A stretch of 64,000 nucleotides of DNA from Galaxea fascicularis. Taxonomy: Eukaryota; Cnidaria; Anthozoa; Scleractinia; Euphylliidae. Below the pieces are notes generated by a model that searched no databases, was not told where the DNA came from, and saw only the letters and a program-made list of their open reading frames with translations. Positions 12,401-22,480 of the stretch are shown one piece after another (position 1 is the first letter of the stretch; the number at the start of each line of letters is the position of its first letter). The translations under genes were made by a program, and so were the position numbers. The DNA lies in the NCBI GenBank assembly GCA_948470475.1, contig OX419338.1:17061530-17125529 (forward strand), written 5' to 3'.

Positions 12401-15400
12401 ATTTGTTAAAGGCGCGCTGTTTGGTAACCGTGGCTACGTTCCCGTGATGTACTAGGCTGAGGATCGGGAAAAATAAGCTCGTCTTACCGCTGTTCGCGTC
12501 TCCGACCAGGCAGGGCACCTTGTCCTTGTGCTTTTTCCTGTTGTAGTCGAGCAGCTTGACGAAGTCTGCGCAGAATCTACGTACGTCGTCTGGACTGAGG
12601 CTGTTCTCCAAAATCTCGCTAAAGTATTTTGCGTCGGGCACTTGGTTTGGCTCGTACGGGCAGAATGCTCTTGGTGACACTTTACCAATTTGGTGTTCTT
12701 CGATGGCATCCTCCACGAATTTCCCCTTCTTCAGTGACCAGCAAACGCCTCTGCTCACTTCTATGAGATCGTAATCGACAGTCAATGGCCGAAACAGCTC
12801 ACAGTAAGGATCCGATAACAGCTCGATGACTCTCTTCATCTGCGGAAGCATCCTCGACTTAAAGCGTTCGTTGGTGGCTAGGGTGTTCACAAAAACCCTT
12901 GCCTCGCACTTGTATGAAAAAGTGAACATGGACCTGGCGTCTCTCTTATAGATCTTTCCCCTGTAAGTACCATAGTCAAGCTTCCCCATAGCAATCGCTA
13001 TATCGTTAACGAGGATGGCAAGTTTGTTGGAGAGCATCTTTTCTTCGTCGCATGAAAGCTGGCTGGTGGACGCTTGAGACGTTGTCTTGTCGGTCGCGAA
13101 GCCGAATTTGTCCAATTGTAGCTTAGCCACGGTCAGACGTTCGATTGCACTCAGTAGAGACGCGTGAAATTTCTGATTAACCAGGTTTATTCGCACCACG
13201 TTTTCACTGCCGCAATCGTCCAGCTCTTGGCTACCAAAAACATCATCACCAACCGCCTTCCTAACTTCTTCTTCGTAGCAGTGTTTGTACGAGGATCTTA
13301 CAAGGTCTTTCATGAAAGGGTTTTTATGATCCTTTAGCACTTTGTAGAGTTCGCCTGTGGCCGGAGAGTCCCCACCCTCTTGGAATTGTACCTGCAATGT
13401 ATAAAATTAAAGGGGATCGTTAGTGGCCACTGCGAAGAGAAAGGACACACTAAACTGTGCGTGCTTTCAAAAGACACAGAAAGGACCCATGGATATTATT
13501 CTTTTATCTCCCTCTATTTTCGACTATGTTTTTTGGGCTCAAAGAGGGCTTGGACGATGTCAGAATTGGCAATCGATTGGGAAAAAAATATAAGTAAAGA
13601 AAGTAATGTCGTTACCTGGGTTGCTGTGACATCCAGTCCGCAATTCAGCAGAGCCTTGTGTACTGAAATAGGGCTGGCAGGGGCGCCGTTAGTCGTTGTC
13701 AATGCGACCCAGTACGAGATTGCGGGGCAGAGCGATTTGTTGACATTCGTCAAGTTGCCTTCGAGCCATTGTTGAGTTATGGAGCTGGGTATTTCATCGC
13801 CCGAACTGCTTTCATCATCCGTATCTTCAGTTATGCAACCACTTTTGTTCTCTTGGGATGAAATAGCGCTGAAGAAAAACGCCACGTTCTGAATACCTGA
13901 AATATGATAGAGTTTAAGGGCGTCAAATGTTGAAACTGAATAAGTTCTTAAACTTTCCTCTGAAACAAGTATGTCGAAAATAAACCTAACCTGAAATAGC
14001 ACTGTCGCAAGAATCCCGTTTGGTGCAAATCGATGCCCACGCCCTAGGCAAGGCCTTGTCCTTCACTTTCCAAGCACATTTAGCGCTGATGATGCTACAC
14101 CTTCCACTGATAACTGGCGTGAGATAGCAAAGTGCTGCGCTCTTTATCGTTTCGCTGTTGAGTTGTCGACACGGCTTTCTAGTCCTTTGCATTCCTCTCT
14201 CTCGTTCTGGTTTGAAGTCATGCAAATGTAGTTTGGTTATGCTGTTTATATAGTGGATCGACGTGGTGAAATCTTGACGAATAAATTTGCAGACTTATCC
14301 CATGCTTACTTTTGTCTTCAAAGTGCTAAGACGATTCATTGTTTGTTTCTCGTGTTTTCAAATGCGATTTGATGACGCGGAAGCGTTAGAACTGATGCAT
14401 GAGAGTGGGCGTTTCCTTATTTGCAACTGTCAAATGAGTGTGAGTAAGAGTGTTAGAAGTGTTGGATCGCTGTTGCCATGGTAATACGATAAAACCTGGC
14501 AATGGTGTGATTTCGCAAAGAAACCGACTTCAATGAAAACGATGTGATTAAGAGGAATATTATGCCTGCACGATGAAGCTGCTTCCCAAGAGAAATCGAA
14601 GCACACAACCCGCTGGCATTAGCAAAGTAACACTTGATCGACATAAGCCTGCTATCTTGGTCAAGATAGTTCTGTGAAGCGTGCAAACAATGTTAACAAG
14701 GCTGTTATTGTACCCACTCAATGGCCCTTGTTTTTCAAGAATTAGTGAAAGGAACAACCGAGATGTATGCTGCATTTTTATCACGATTTAGGATCAAACT
14801 TGTTGATCAAGTTCAAAAGTGATGCTATCGTCAAAGTTATTTACCACGGCCCTTTTTGTTTGTTTATTTATTTGCTTTTTTGGGCTTGTTGTGGTTGCCT
14901 TTTGCAGCGTAAAACTAAAATTGAATATGCCTGCTATCACAATCAAAGTAATTCTGTGATCGATTAGTGGACGGCACGATAGCTACAAAACAAAAAATTA
15001 AAGGCTTTGTCACGTCTGTTTGTTTTTCAACGAACACGGCATCCATGCAAGCAAAAGCAGTATTTCTGTGGTCTACCTGGAAAGTTCCTACATGTTTGCA
15101 GAAGGCTTGACTTGTTTTCAAAAGTCTAAAACACTAGATTTTTCCTCCGGAAAATCAAAGAAATCGTCGTTTGCCGCACTCATAAAAATGAGCATCCAAA
15201 ACACCCAAGTTAAACCATTCATCCCAAGAAATTTCTGACGCTGAGTTTGTTATCTTTATGAATTCAATCAGCAGTTAGTCATTTCTGCAAGTTTTACTCT
15301 TCAGAAATTCATGTTTCCGGAAAATCCGTGAAATCCGCCGTTTCCGCACTCATAAAAAATAAACATCTGAACATCTAAAACATAAACATCATCTCAACAA

Positions 15401-18400
15401 GTAACCCAAGTTTTGTGTCTCCGAGAAATCCGTGAAATCCGTCTTTTCCGTATGTGCTGAAAAGTTGTTTGACATCAAAAAAATTGTATCAAGACTTGAC
15501 TGTTGGTTGAATTCATAGGGTGAACACAAGACTTTTTAATGATCATGTTTCCGGAACATCCGTGAAATCCGCCGTTTCCGCACTCATAAAAAATAAATAT
15601 CTGAACATCTAAAACATAAACATCATCTCAACAAGTAACCCAAGTTTTGTGTCTCCGAGAAATCCGTGAAATCCGTCTTTTCCGTATGTGCTGAAAAGTT
15701 GTTTGACATCAAAAAAATTGTATCAAGACTTGACTGTTGGTTGAATTCATAGGGTGAACACAAGACTTTTTAATGATGGCGGAAAAGACGGATTTCACGG
15801 ATTTCACGGAGATATGAATGATTAATGTTTAAAACTTGCAGTAATGACTGGCTGCTGAATGAATTCATTAAGTGAACACAAACTTTTTTCATAAAGGCGG
15901 ATTTTACGGATTTCCCGGAGATATGAATATCTAATGTTAATATAATATAATATAATATAATACTTCTCTTTATTACTGTAAGTATCTATATATATAAAAT
16001 ATATAGATATACTTACAGTAATAAAGAGAAGTATTATATTATATTATATTATATTAACATTAGATATTATAAGTATCTATATATATAAGTATCTAAGTAT
16101 CTAAGTAAGTATATATAAGTATATAAGTATATAAGTATCTATATATATAAAATATATAGATATACTTACAGTAATAAAGAGAAGTATTATATTATATTAT
16201 ATTATATTAACATTAGATATTCATATCTCCGGGAAATCCGTAAAATCCGTAAAATCCGCCTTTATGAAAAAAGTTTGTGTTCACTTAATGAATTCATTCA
16301 GCAGCCAGTCATTACTGCAAGTTTTAAACATTAATCATTCATATCTCCGTGAAATCCGTGAAATCCGTCTTTTCCGCCATCATTAAAAAGTCTTGTGTTC
16401 ACCCTATGAATTCAACCAACAGTCAAGTCTTGATACAATTTTTTTGATGTCAAACAACTTTTCAGCACATACGGAAAAGACGGATTTCACGGATTTCTCG
16501 GAGACACAAAACTTGGGTTACTTGTTGAGATGATGTTTATGTTTTAGATCTTCAGATATTTATTTTTTATGAGTGCGGAAACGGCGGATTTCACGGATGT
16601 TCCGGAAACATGATCATTAAAAAGTCTTGTGTTCACCCTATGAATTCAACCAACAGTCAAGTCTTGATACAATTTTTTTGATGTCAAACAACTTTACAGC
16701 ACATACGGAAAAGACGGATTTCTCGGGTTTCAGGGTCATCAGAGCAATGGGGTGTAATACGTTAGTAAAATCACAACTCTTCTTCAAGGGACGGAAATGA
16801 CGGATTTCACGGATTTCACGGAAATATGAACATCATATGCTGTGAGTTTGCTTCATGTTCCCTTCACTTTAGCCAGAATGGGAACATGTTGGACCTTGTT
16901 GCCGTTTCCCAGTTGTTCCTTGGACCCTTTCAAGATGGCATCATGACTAGAATTGCTTTTCCAACATTGGCTTTCGTAGCCAAGTGAAATCGATTTTAAT
17001 CCAATTTGAGCGCTTTGTGTTCAAGGTTTGAAGACTGGGCAGCTAAATCAATGCATTGGTTTGACGAAAAATGTTGAAAACTAAAAGGAACCGGGAAGTT
17101 TGGGAAACGATCGTTCTGCTGGTCTTCGGCACATTTACATTTAAACGAGCTTTCGCTCATATGTGATATTTGGGTAAATAAACTTGCCTGCCTGCCCGCC
17201 CGCCCGCCTGCCTGCCTGCCTGCCTGCCTGCCTGCGGTAAAAAGCACTGCTAACATAATCTATATTTTTGGCTCGTTTTGATCACAAAATTGTCATTTAT
17301 TGATCATGCATAAACTAGCTCGGTTACCCAAGGTGGTGTCGGCGACAGCTAGTGCATACAGTGACGATAATGATGAGGTTGCACCACGTAAACAACTGGT
17401 GTCTCAGCCCAGGCAAACCCAGCTACGGACGACTGAGGGAAAATATGTAAAGAGAGTAAAATCAGACGTAAAGAAAATGAGCTTACATGAGTGCCTTGCT
17501 GCCCAACGAAAATCTTGTGACAAGAGGGGGCAAATTGTGACGTAATGCATGTAACGAGAGAGTTTCGACGAAGAAAAGTATTCTGAAAAGCCGTTTTACT
17601 GAAAAGAAACATACTGCATGCAAAGAAAAGCTCCTGAAATTAAAACTCAGTTTTTGCTAAAATGAACATAATTTACAAGAACTAGCATAATTATTGGCAT
17701 AATTTTAGAAAGATACGGGCACTGCTAGTGGTATATTATGCTACTTTTGCGAGCACAATCTATCAAACCCTATTTTCTTGCTTGCTAACAGTTGCGTTTT
17801 AGAATAGTGTAGTGTAGAGTGGCATGGTGTCTATCAGTCTCTGCGACAATTTTCTTTTGTCTTCAAAAACAATCTGATAAGTGAAAAGTTGAAGATAGCA
17901 AGGAGGCTTACCGCGCGAGTGGAAACCTGTTGCTGAACCTTGTGTGATTCACCGCTGCTTTTATAGCTTCCTGTTTTCTTTGACACAAACCCCTGTTTTC
18001 ACTTTTCTTCCTTTAGGCGAATGTGTTTGGCTACCTATACCACTTATCAAGTCCGTCTTAGAATTCAGCAAAGAACTGTTTCCTGTGGTTAGTTATGGTC
18101 TTACCACAATACCAACGTACCCAAGCGGACAGATTGGTTTTATACTCTGCAGCAAGAATAGGGTGAGTTCAAACTCGTGTACCTGTCAAAAGTAATCGTA
18201 CAAGTCCTTCTCCAACTACTTAGAAAACAACATTTCACAACTGGTGGAGTGGGAAGCTTTTGAGGAATTTGTAGGGTGCCAAGGGCGCTCAGTTATCTTG
18301 ATTCAGGCAACTATCATCATCAGTTCATCAGTTATGATGGTGATGATAACGATTTACCCTCGGTTTGAAGAGATCACCATACACACAAAGGCTAGACCAC

Positions 18401-19260
18401 AACACCGGGAAGTATGTCCCCTACTCTTTGCGATCTTTGCAATCAGTGTCTCGGTTCTGTAACCTCCCTCAAAGTTATCGTGAACAAGGGCTGTGAGACG
18501 GGACCTACGGTTTATCGTCCTTATCGGGGAAGACTAGAAAGTCTAACCATTCAGTTGCAGATGTCATTACAATGGCAGCACTTTCGCCTGAGTTATTTGA
18601 AGACCTGAGTGTTATTCCGGCCAGGCTTAAAACCCGCGACCTCCCGCACGGGAAACCGCTGTTTTAGTATATTGAAGGACATTAATATTCGGCCTTGGCG
18701 GACTTTGCGCTGACATGTTGCATAATTATAACGGGTGTATTGGCGTTCAGCCTAGTTCGTTGATCCTGTCAAATATTTTTGTCCGCAAGTTTCACGCTTT
18801 TTTTTTTCTCACGGCAAAACGTATTGGCCAATCACAATCGCAGTCATCTTTATTGTGGGCATTAGGTTGGGTGCGCGGAATGTGCAGAATTTAAATGATT
18901 TAAATAGGTCCATCGTATCGTGCGGTAACCTCTGCTGGAACTTGAAATTTTATGGCTAAAGTCTTCAGGAGCGCCCCACAAACCCCAGTCCACCACCGCG
19001 CCACTTGATTCGTTACATAAACAGTACGGCATCCTGAAGCGGGCCTCAGTTGACTTTCCTTAAGTTTCTCGGCCCTACTGAGGAACCGCTGATGCATTAA
19101 GAGTTTACTTTTATTACCTTGCTTTTCTCTTCAGGACACAAGATTTGACAATCCAGTGACAGTGTTTAGCGAGAGTCAACTTGAACAAATGGGGCTTAGA
19201 TATTATAACGCTGAAGTTCACAAAGCTGCGTTCATTTACCACAGTTTGCGAAAAAGGTAA
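6470..19260 (+). CDS. SRM: Spermidine synthase, C-terminal four exons, one-base frameshift
   Basis: Spermidine synthase transfers an aminopropyl group from decarboxylated SAM to putrescine in the cytosol. Four exons read as its C-terminal two thirds: 6470-6624 ([30 protein letters not shown] with the catalytic Asp region), 7016-7099 ([19 protein letters not shown]), 18017-18162 ([35 protein letters not shown]) and 19135-19260 ([15 protein letters not shown], stop TAA). All junctions are GT-AG and the last three join in phase. Exon 6470-6624 has one extra G near 6584 that creates a TGA; without it the phase into the next exon fits exactly. The N-terminal exons are not visible. Either this is a recently broken copy or the base is a sequencing error. 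The third intron (7100-18016) hosts the recombinase-helicase module. Confidence 0.88.
6697..6885. mobile_element. MITE-like repeat in a spermidine synthase intron
   Basis: GTAACGAGGTAT at 6700-6711 is mirrored by ATACCTCGTTAT at 6871-6882. Between them GATCCC/GATCCT words recur about nine times. It lies wholly within intron 6625-7015. No coding capacity. Confidence 0.55.
7376..7935. repeat. Array of GGAAC-N(4-5)-GTTCC dyads upstream of the recombinase gene
   Basis: About ten imperfect dyads of GGAAC facing GTTCC, spaced 30-70 bp, fill this stretch. Clear ones are at 7396-7407, 7537-7553, 7568-7583, 7632-7647 (AGGAACAATTGTTCCT, perfect), 7692-7707, 7798-7813 and 7862-7876. Spacer sequences differ, so this is not a simple tandem repeat; the dyad itself seems to be what is conserved. 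It ends about 360 bp before the recombinase start codon. Similar TTCCC...GGGAA words recur at 16858-16925 on the far side of the module. A role as recombinase/Myb binding sites, origin or end sequence is an inference. Confidence 0.6.
8298..9998 (+). CDS. Zinc finger - tyrosine recombinase - Myb protein (566 aa)
   Basis: One uninterrupted ORF. Residues 38-62 form a C2H2 finger (C38, C43, H57, H62). Residues ~110-460 fit a tyrosine recombinase: an N-terminal helical core-binding part, then R304 (SRPMTYQYL), HPTR with H399 and R402, H429, and nucleophile Y438 exactly nine residues after H429, the spacing seen in lambda-type integrases. A lysine at 332 or 336 could be the beta-hairpin lysine. Residues ~515-560 read as a Myb/SANT repeat ([22 protein letters not shown]537). 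All catalytic residues are present, so it should be able to cut and rejoin DNA. It lies in a spermidine synthase intron, same strand, convergent with the SF3 helicase gene at 11001-14225. I know YRs from Cryptons, DIRS elements and virophages, but not this domain order. An upstream exon cannot be excluded, since CACACAG precedes the ATG. Confidence 0.82.
   Translation: MSEMTKKGKVDWSKIDGSSPKPKRLHLEKDQTDSLYHCPIQVCDHDGFKSQRGCRKHVNTKHSWFFFFDEKPDQRGLDTSIKELADVDKSSEIPKTVCRVLPSVSVSSQIGESFTKWLTGSGGGCKKDRTAQQIVKRCFKFLKFCCEDEEELSFEVLDFSLCSHSLLFKFIDHLQDECKLGHGGRLGYIDATSEMIDFRKINGASDTVLRNLSSTELCLKRARKTVAKMMRLQWTQDLDIETLDVRGHWATMEELLEVVTFHLPRYENTVKTCKAGQGQVNPSDLTFATKFVAVYLFIKVKGSRPMTYQYLTVDMVRTAKENGGFIDQKKFKTAGKYGFDSLILTDASMQLLDTYINYVRPLLKPQCEFVLVTRNGGQHSKLGDVMSKLVFDAIGKYIHPTRYRQIVETESLNQLTSKEQRILSEDQKHSSTVAKVHYQKQRSREVAAKAHECLQKLQGTKGSEVDKEVNTRFGDSTSSSATLAESTESKSVECPERDAPPSNQLRIQRSQRRVLKFTAYEDEVLKKGIAKHGFGQWTAILRDSEYTFQDFRTADSLKKRAGLKFS
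10070..10443. repeat. Tandem repeat, 2.3 copies, between the convergent genes
   Basis: Units starting GAACCCCTTTGGGTTTTGGT recur at about 10070, 10248 and 10394. The first is ~178 bp and the second ~145 bp; the third is cut after ~50 bp. Each unit holds CTGAAATCTTGCACACAGCT and a near-palindromic pair of CAAAATTT/AAATTTTG words. Downstream sequence at 10444-10480 resembles the 3' end of the recombinase ORF, so the array and an end-of-gene copy were duplicated together. Confidence 0.75.
10680..10829 (+). pseudogene. Second copy of the Myb-domain coding segment
   Basis: A 49-codon open frame ending in TAA reads [20 protein letters not shown] and continues through a LGKWIVVL box to an APKWTIQD end. 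It parallels residues 514-560 of the recombinase (9837-9975) at both DNA and protein level but lies 850 bp downstream, beyond the stop and the tandem repeat. It could be the left-over of a duplication or an alternative last exon. The frame is free of stops and keeps the Myb tryptophans, with an added C-terminal Trp that the main copy lacks. Confidence 0.6.
11001..14225 (-). CDS. SF3 helicase protein, three exons, ~968 aa
   Basis: Exons 14225-13991, 13896-13616 and 13391-11001 join with GT-AG sites in consistent phase (1, then 0). The last exon has the superfamily 3 helicase motifs: Walker [10 protein letters not shown] (12508-12484), Walker B VIFLDEAT (about 12380-12358), a B' loop with [11 protein letters not shown], motif C SPMLITSQ (about 12256-12235) and a downstream RRLRTYQF arginine-finger-like stretch. 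Spacing resembles papillomavirus E1 and parvovirus NS1 helicases; motif C ends in Gln where Asn is usual. No HUH nickase or primase motif is seen upstream. The C-terminal third is acidic, then coiled-coil and basic, and the very end (NTITNYF) looks like a PCNA-binding box with the first Gln replaced. It converges on the recombinase gene, and I infer one mobile unit. Introns mean it is expressed as a nuclear mRNA. Confidence 0.8.
14226..15130. other. Upstream region of the helicase gene
   Basis: No convincing gene. It separates the helicase start codon from the repeat field to its right and would hold its promoter. A TATATAGTGG word lies at 14245-14254, but on the opposite strand, so no TATA box can be assigned. 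Confidence 0.3.
15131..16830. repeat. Palindromic field of TCCGTGAAATCCG repeats
   Basis: The word TCCGTGAAATCCGTCTTTTC and variants recur many times in both orientations. From 15308 a ~240-bp unit is repeated directly (15308-15540, 15545-15775). The whole stretch is then mirrored about a centre near 16060, so that ~15420-15990 pairs with ~16140-16735, giving a palindrome of about 1.3 kb. The centre is AT-rich, with TATA-type words and an (ATATT)n run. GAATTC recurs next to a CCCTATGAATTCAACC word in each arm. It lies between the helicase gene and the right side of the host intron. Possible roles are an origin, an element end or a satellite; none is proven. Confidence 0.8.
16831..17190. other. 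Right flank of the repeat field with TTCCC/GGGAA words
   Basis: ATGTTCCC (16854-16861) faces GGGAACATG (16879-16887), and GTTTCCCAG plus GTTCCTTGG follow by 16923. This echoes the dyads of 7376-7935 at the other side of the module and may mark its right end. No ORF. Confidence 0.4.
17188..17236. repeat. (CTGC/CCGC)n microsatellite
   Basis: About 12 tetranucleotide units of CTGC with a few CCGC. The Gly-Arg-Gln-Ala-rich ORF on the opposite strand is a by-product of this repeat. Confidence 0.9.
17306..17545 (+). CDS. Possible small basic protein ORF in the host intron
   Basis: An 79-codon frame from [10 protein letters not shown] to KRGQIVT, rich in Lys, Arg and Ser, with a short acidic patch (SDDNDE). 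Composition is more protein-like than its surroundings, but I recognise no family, no splice sites bound it, and it could be chance. It lies between the repeat field and spermidine synthase exon 18017-18162. Confidence 0.25.
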   Translation: MHKLARLPKVVSATASAYSDDNDEVAPRKQLVSQPRQTQLRTTEGKYVKRVKSDVKKMSLHECLAAQRKSCDKRGQIVT

Positions 19261-20284
19261 TTGAGAAACTACGTTTTGTGCCGATCTCGTGAGTCCCTTG
19301 CATGTCTGAATTCGTCCGTTTATTGAAATGTTACCCGTTGTTACTTTTTTGTGAATCCCACCCTCTCCCATTGCCAAACTAAATGCCACTTTTGTCTCAA
19401 CTTGGCTATGTCCCGACCACTTGATAGCTCTGAATTTATTATGTTGACAGTTGTCCATTTTCTGTTGGCTTGGTTGTCTTTGCTGTTTGTTAACAGAAGG
19501 GAAGGGAAACAAAGGTATTGATACCGGATGTCTCCAGGTGCTGAAGTATTCTACAAACCTAATTTTGTTGGACAGAAAGTTTCAATTAACGTGACGGTGT
19601 TAACTAATGCTATAGATCATTCACATGCATAGCAATGAATCTGTCAATGTTTATGACGCCAAATTTACTGTACTTTGCAGTACCTACGAAGTAGTAGACG
19701 AGCTAGGCCTCTTGGAATTCAAAAAGAAATTTGAAGGGAACCACAGATTATTCAGATGGACATCGCCATATACTGAATTTCATGACTACAGCTTCATGAA
19801 TCATAAGATTGTAAGCCTTACAACAGGTTCTAAGAGAGCTTAAAAGTTATATGAATAATTAAAAATATCTGAAATGTTCTTTTTTGTTCTGTTCAAATGT
19901 TTCCTGATTTTTGTCAATTTGTACACTAATTTATCCGTCTTAACACGTGTAAGCTTCTAATTGTTTTCAGCATTCACCCAAGTATCACTGACTGTTAACT
20001 TCTTTAACACGTTGGTTTTGAAAAACATCGCATATGTGTTTCTTGAGCCATTCTGCAGTTGAAGCCTTCCTTGTCAAATAATGCAGGACACGATGTTTGG
20101 GGATTGAATCTATTTAAAAAAACAAATAACATTCATATCACCTTCTAACTAAAAGCAATAAAGATTGCCAAACCAACGCTGAAATATTTTACTCTAGCCA
20201 GCTGCAAATCCGAAATAGAAGCAAGCGCAAGTAATTACGAAAATAGTTTCAACCCAAGTGTCACTGATATCAAGTGAAGCAAGA
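19261..20284. other. Downstream of spermidine synthase; nothing firm
   Basis: It would contain the 3' untranslated region; an AATTAAAAAT word at 19857-19866 is a weak polyadenylation candidate. A 72-codon frame at 19625-19843 has no recognisable motif. Confidence 0.3.
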
Positions 20285-20660
20285 TTGTTCGAGTGAGCGT
20301 AATCCTGTGAATGACTGGTTCAGTTGGTACTGACTGGCGTTTCGACAACCTGAGCGGAAGTCAGTATCAGAGTCAAATGATTGGTGTAACGCCAATGGAT
20401 GGCATAAATACTCTGGTCGTTGATCTGATCAGTCAACGATGTCGTGATGTCATTGGTCGAGCTCTGTTGTGATTAGCCGTTAAGACTGTAACCAGCGATT
20501 GGTTCATTCCGATTCAGAGTCGATGTGTTTTTGTCAGTAAAATTAGTTGGTTTGTCTGCGTTTGTGATGAGCGGGAACTTGTTGGCAACTGTTTATGTGT
20601 CTTTTCTAAGTTAAGAAACCAACTTTCCAGTGCACTTCGTTCACGGAACGATGTAAATTG
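20285..20660 (-). mobile_element. Penelope-like element fragment, inverted
   Basis: On the minus strand 20650-20560 encodes the end of the GIY-YIG endonuclease (ALESWFLNLEKTHKQLP, like SWFTNLEQTP of the copy at 1789-2880). This is followed by the untranslated tail and a hammerhead-like end at 20395-20330. It is severely 5'-truncated. Confidence 0.75.
20330..20395 (-). ncRNA. Degenerate hammerhead-like motif
   Basis: The minus strand keeps GAAAC (20343-20339) and the stem II halves GACTTCCGC...GTTGTC, but the core reads CTGATAC (20370-20364) instead of CTGATGA. The conserved G and A needed for cleavage are changed, so I expect it to be inactive. Confidence 0.5.
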
Positions 20661-21401
20661 TTAGAATCAAAGCAAGCGCGAAACCTCTTTCGAAAAGACA
20701 GCACATCTACTGGTATCCAACATTCGTGCCTCTGATGTTTGCACCTGCATTCTCTATCCCTTAACATCAATCTTCGGAAGAAGTCGAAGAAAAGACACTA
20801 AAAAGTTCAAAACATTTCCATTTCTCCTTAATGCTGTAAATGGCTGAAGGGTTATATTCTAGCTGATACAATCAGGACTTTCTCGAACTCTTTCAAAGTG
20901 AGGAAGATAGAAATGTAGAAGCCGCGGTGTCATACGGTTGCCTTCATGAAGGCTTACCTTTGAAGCCAGATATTTGGAGTTCCAAGCTAGAAAAAAAAAG
21001 GCCAAAAGCATTGGCGACCACCCACTAGTGTCTATAATAAACAGAAAGGAGAAGAACGAAAGATAATTAGTTATTACACTAAACACGTTCCAAAGTTAAG
21101 TGGGATATTCTAAAGTTGTAATTTTCGGACAAAATCACCAATTAATACTTAAAAATTGCCAAACTCCTTATTTTAGTATAAAAATTGGCAAAAATGACAG
21201 TAATATGCCCTTTTTCTTCCGTGCAAAATTTGTGCATGTCAAGTTTTTAGCAAAATTAGCCAAATCTTGCTTATTTAACACACTTAGCTAATAGCAAGGC
21301 TTACAGCATAATTTAAAACAAAAACCGCCAGCTGAAAATAACCAAGGCTATAAGATTCAAGACAACTGGAAAGAAACAAAATTTTATTTCAAGTACAAGT
21401 T

Positions 21402-22480
21402 GGCCCACAGAAATTTCTGGGGCCATCTGACCCATCAAACATATATGTAAACATCTCCCCTAGACTCAATAAGCCCACAGAAATTTCTGGGGCCTGATCT
21501 GACCTGTGTACAAGACGACAATAATAACTTCACACATGTATCTCCCCAAGACTCTATAAGCCCACAGAAATTTCTGGGGTCCGATCTGACCCGTACAAAA
21601 GAAGCAAACAACTTAACACCTCTCTGAGAGTAAATAAGCCCACAGAAATTTCTGGGGCCTGATCTGACCTGTGTACAAGAAGACAAATAACTTCACACAT
21701 GTATCTCCCCAAGACTCTATAAGCCCACAGAAATTTCTGGGGCCCGATCTGACCCGTACAAAAGAAGCAAACAACTTAACACCTCTCTGAGAGTAAATAA
21801 GCCCACAGAAATTTCTGGGGCCCGATCTGACCTGTGGACAAGAAGACAAATAACTTCACACATGTATCTCCCCAAGACTCTATAAGCCCACAGAAATTTC
21901 TGGGGCCCGATCTGACCCGTACAAAAGAAGCAAACAACTTAACACCTCTCTGAGAGTAAATAAGCCCACAGAAATTTCTGGGGCCTGATCTGACCTGTGT
22001 ACAAGAAGACAAATAACTTCACACATGTATCTCCCCAAGACTCTATAAGCCCACAGAATTTTTTGGGGCCCGATCTGACCCGTACAAAAGAAGCAAACAA
22101 CTTAACACCTCTCTGAGAGTAAATAAGCCCACAGAAATTTCTGGGGCCGAGATCTGACCCTTATGAAAAAAAGTAAAAAAATTGTCTAAACATGTCCCTG
22201 AGCCTCAGTAAGCCCACAGAAATTCCTGGGGGCATCTGACCCATACAAAAGAGGCTAAACGACTATAAACACCTCCCTGAGACTCTGATTAAGCCCACAG
22301 AAATTTCTGGGGCCTGATCTGACCCACGTAAAAGAAGCAAAAATTTTCTAAACATCACCCTGAGAATCACTTTAAGCCCACAGAAATTTCTGGGCCCTGA
22401 TCTGACCTTTACATTAAACGAAAAACTACAGATTATCTCGCAAAAACTCGATAAACCCACAGAAATTTGGGGGCCAATCT
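21402..22480. repeat. ~80-bp minisatellite centred on CAGAAATTTCTG
   Basis: About 14 units. Each contains CCCACAGAAATTTCTGGGGC followed by a GATCTGACC word. Starts are near 21402, 21471, 21559, 21639, 21720, 21799, 21884, 21960, 22045, 22121, 22209, 22288, 22372 and 22454. Units alternate between two spacer types, giving a ~160-bp higher-order period in the middle. The 12-bp core is a perfect palindrome. The array lies between the transposase stop and the left terminal repeat and fits subterminal transposase-binding sites. The reading frames through it are artefacts. Confidence 0.9.

Noticed and set aside
11001..14225. Assignment of the helicase gene to a parvovirus or papillomavirus insertion
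   Set aside because: Only the SF3 motifs are shared; no HUH nickase, capsid or late genes, and the gene has introns and a recombinase partner.
16996..17256. Gly-Arg-Gln-Ala-rich minus-strand ORF
   Set aside because: By-product of the CTGC microsatellite.
21402..22480. CRISPR-like regular array
   Set aside because: The spacing is regular but the spacers are themselves repeated, the genome is eukaryotic and no cas genes are near; it is a minisatellite within a transposon.
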